A DNA stretch of 64,000 bases from Bacteroidales bacterium (GTDB lineage Bacteria; Bacteroidota; Bacteroidia; Bacteroidales; UBA3824). The translations under genes and the position numbers were made by a program. A model generated the notes under the pieces. That model worked only from the letters and a program-made list of their open reading frames with translations. It was not told the origin of the DNA and did not search any database. Positions 62,548 through 64,000 of the stretch are shown piece after piece (position 1 is the stretch's first letter; each line of letters opens with the position of its first letter). The DNA lies in assembly GCA_016293845.1 (NCBI GenBank), contig JAEDDH010000004.1, forward strand, positions 62,001 to 126,000, written 5' to 3'.

Positions 62548-62680
62548 AAGCAGGATACACACCAACAGAATTAGAAGAATTTTTTGGAGGTATAAGTAAC
62601 GACCAAGGCAAAAACAGTTTATATATCCGAACCATACTTTCAAACCTCTTGGAAGCCAAAGGTGTCAGCACATTCAACGA
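62548..62680 (+). pseudogene. Gene fragment, weakly patatin-like
   Basis: A frame without start codon reads GYTPTELEEFFGGISNDQGK, later IRTILSNLLEAKGVSTFNDL, resembling a stretch of patatin-like phospholipases (xGYTPxEL and KGVxTFxDL). It fuses without a break to a lipoprotein signal of the next fragment. A mutated -7 element (TATCTTCGC, about 62532) precedes it. The rest of such a protein is absent. Confidence 0.4.
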
Positions 62681-63225
62681 CCTCAACTATCTACTCCCGA
62701 GTATTGCATTAATGCTCGCAGGCTCATTAGCCTTGTCTTGCAACAAAGACAAAAACGGTGACGGCACTTTAGACGTTGACGAAATCATCCACATACGCAA
62801 CATCCATTGCGAAACTCGTGGTGTAAAATCGCTCCAAGGTATTGAATATCTGTTGGAATTGCGTGGTATCTATTTACAGGACTTGACGACCTCGTTTGGG
62901 TATATTGCCACGACAACCCCAATCTTACATATCTCAATGTAAAAGACAACGCGCTCACAAAACTCGACCTTTCTTACACACCTCAATTGCGCTTTTTGTG
63001 GGCTGCACACAATCAGTTTAACACGTTAGACATTGGCTACACACCATATCTTATCAAAGTTCATGACAAAGGCACTTACGAAAGCCAAAATTGACCACGA
63101 ATGGTATATCGACTTGGGCGGCGACGTGTCTACCGGCGACGACAACAAACTATACCTTTGGGTAAACCAAGATGTAACTTTAAGCGATGTATCTCACGCA
63201 AATCAGGCTGCAACCGAGAAATATT
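62680..63225 (+). pseudogene. Decayed LRR lipoprotein gene
   Basis: The part begins with a lipoprotein signal (LPSIALMLAGSLALSC) followed by DKNGDGTLDVDE, a calcium-loop-like segment. Leucine-rich repeats continue in changing frames: SLQGIEYLLELRGIYLQ, then frame shift at about 62880, then NLTYLNVKDNALTKLDLS and FNTLDIGYTPYL, then a further shift near 63075, then EWYIDLGGDVSTGDDN. At least two frameshifts are needed. The 62649 and 63033 open frames are pieces of it. Confidence 0.75.
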
Positions 63226-63237
63226 CTGATTTAGACC

Positions 63238-63335
63238 CCCGGTGTATCGATAAACGACTGTCTCACACGCGGATATGTTGTCAACTATCTTTACAAAATG
63301 GCAGGAAGTCCCAATATCGGCAGCCACAAATCGAA
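63238..63335 (+). pseudogene. Fragment resembling an SLH motif
   Basis: In a third frame the plus strand reads TPGVSINDCLTRGYVVNYLY and KMAGSPNIGS, close to the TRGQFVTxLYRxAGSP pattern of S-layer homology repeats. It has neither start nor neighbours and ends where the OmpA barrel fragment (minus strand) begins. Weak but suggestive. Confidence 0.35.
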
Positions 63336-63500
63336 GTCTTAATATCTTGAGTTTTGGCTTTGAGCACTTCTACGCCTGCCCCAACGTAAGGAACAATACT
63401 GTAAATGCGTCCTTTGTCGCTGCTGAATGTGCTAATCACATCCCACATAATGTCGCCGTGAAACGTCAACTCCGAGATTGTTTTCAAAACTGATTGCTGA
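63335..63500 (-). pseudogene. Fragment of an OmpA-type N-terminal barrel
   Basis: The minus strand reads ELTFHGDIMWDVISTFSSDK then IYSIVPYVGAGVEVLKAK, a typical stretch of the membrane barrel of Bacteroidota OmpA proteins. Signal peptide and first strands are missing upstream, and the frame leaves homology at about 63335. It may belong with the OmpA C-terminal piece at 58741-58978. Confidence 0.65.
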
Positions 63501-63630
63501 GAACATACTGAGTTGTTACGCTGCAAAAATATCTAATACCCTTAACGTGGTATCTACGAGAATATTATTTTTTGTTTATCAAATTTTAGTTTTAAAGCCA
63601 AACCTGTTAGTTTTCTGTTAGATTAATTTA

Positions 63631-63639
63631 TAATTTTGC
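63631..63639 (+). promoter_or_regulatory. -7 element of the ProX-like gene
   Basis: TAATTTTGC lies 23 nt before the ATG at 63663. The -33 region has only TTTTCTG. Confidence 0.5.
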
Positions 63640-63662
63640 GGCGTATAAGTTAGTGCATCATT

Positions 63663-64000
63663 ATGAGAAACGAACCCATATTGCAAACTCTTGACTCACT
63701 GAATATTCCGTACAAATTTCAGGAGCATAAGGCGATTTTTTCGGAAGAGGACGCCAAGGACGTTGTTATCACTCTCGAAGGCATCGACGTAAAAAACCTT
63801 TTTGTAAAGGACAAGAATCACAACTACGGACTTGTGAGTATGGACCTTCACCGTCGCGCCGACCTCAAAAAAATCGCCGCCCAATTTGGATTTGGACGTC
63901 TGAGTTTTTGCAATCCCGACGAACTAATGCAGTATCTCAACATTACGCCGGGTTCGGTGAGTCCGCTATGTTTGATGTTTGATACCAACAGCGCCGTCAA
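63663..64000 (+). CDS. YbaK/ProX-type aminoacyl-tRNA deacylase, 5' part
   Basis: The first 112 residues are in the window; the 3' end is cut off. It starts MRNEPILQTLDSLNIPYKF and shows the fold of the prolyl-tRNA synthetase editing domain: QEHKAIFSEEDAKD, KNLFVKDKNHNYGLVSMDLH, the catalytic-region lysine in NLFVKD and NITPGSVSPLCLMFD. Free-standing members hydrolyse Ala-tRNA-Pro or Cys-tRNA-Pro. It has its own promoter just upstream. Confidence 0.88.
   Translation, partial: MRNEPILQTLDSLNIPYKFQEHKAIFSEEDAKDVVITLEGIDVKNLFVKDKNHNYGLVSMDLHRRADLKKIAAQFGFGRLSFCNPDELMQYLNITPGSVSPLCLMFDTNSAV

Noticed and set aside
1..64000. tRNA or rRNA genes
   Set aside because: No cloverleaf with a GTTCGANNC-type arm and no rRNA-like stretch was seen in any gap, though a covariance search was not possible.

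Overview
The window reads as a chromosomal segment of a Bacteroidota bacterium, most likely of the order Bacteroidales. Genes lack Shine-Dalgarno sequences. Many genes are instead preceded by the Bacteroidota promoter pattern TTTG - about 20 nt - TAnnTTTG(C). The gene content fits: an extended NusB next to a DUF1573 lipoprotein and YajC, a TamL-type lipoprotein/barrel, a UpxY-type NusG paralogue, TonB-dependent and OmpA-type outer-membrane proteins, a rhamnose-free small glycan locus, and LpxB. I saw no rRNA, tRNA, CRISPR array or intact insertion sequence.

Layout. 1-3225 (-) is the 5' part of a giant secreted beta-repeat surface protein. 3226-3993 is a gene-poor stretch with a 57-bp direct repeat. 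3994-7489 (+) holds a helical unknown, nusB-DUF1573-yajC and a GH24 lysozyme. 7527-9503 (-) is a HEAT/cyclophilin-like lipoprotein. 9708-12424 (+) is a soluble histidine kinase plus an unknown. A candidate small RNA lies at about 12.53-12.60 kb (-). Then come an rRNA methyltransferase (-) and tamL (+). 16238-23420 (+) is a long housekeeping run: rsmA, rsfS, ftsH, a five-domain DUF2007-like protein, cdsA, psd, a PAP2 phosphatase and a YdjM-like membrane protein. It links ribosome maturation, membrane proteolysis and phospholipid synthesis. 23480-26004 (-) pairs a VOC protein with a threonine-synthase-like enzyme. rimO follows.

27682-34617 (-) is an AT-rich glycan-synthesis locus: UpxY-type antiterminator, an unknown, decayed genes, a beta-propeller gene broken by an in-frame amber codon, two GT2 glycosyltransferases, a DegT aminotransferase and an initiating sugar-phosphate transferase, with yraN inside. 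A divergent Wzy-like polymerase (34731-36521) carries a large extracytoplasmic insert. 36574-43313 holds an acyl-CoA ligase with its XRE-cupin regulator, a Tim44-like membrane protein, an AAA/PD-(D/E)XK protein, a 42-bp tandem-repeat array and lpxB.

43499-58662 contains a barrel protein, a metal-site-less M16 homologue, the gmk-kinase-CE7 esterase operon (-), lysS, two small genes (one a 50-residue membrane protein), a TonB-dependent receptor, a TPR protein and hemG-hemH. From 58.74 kb on, an OmpA gene is cut at about 58.98 kb and abuts another truncated gene. leuC-leuD-leuB follows. 62.5-63.5 kb is a mosaic of gene fragments (patatin-like, LRR lipoprotein, SLH-like, OmpA barrel). The window ends inside a YbaK/ProX-type deacylase gene.
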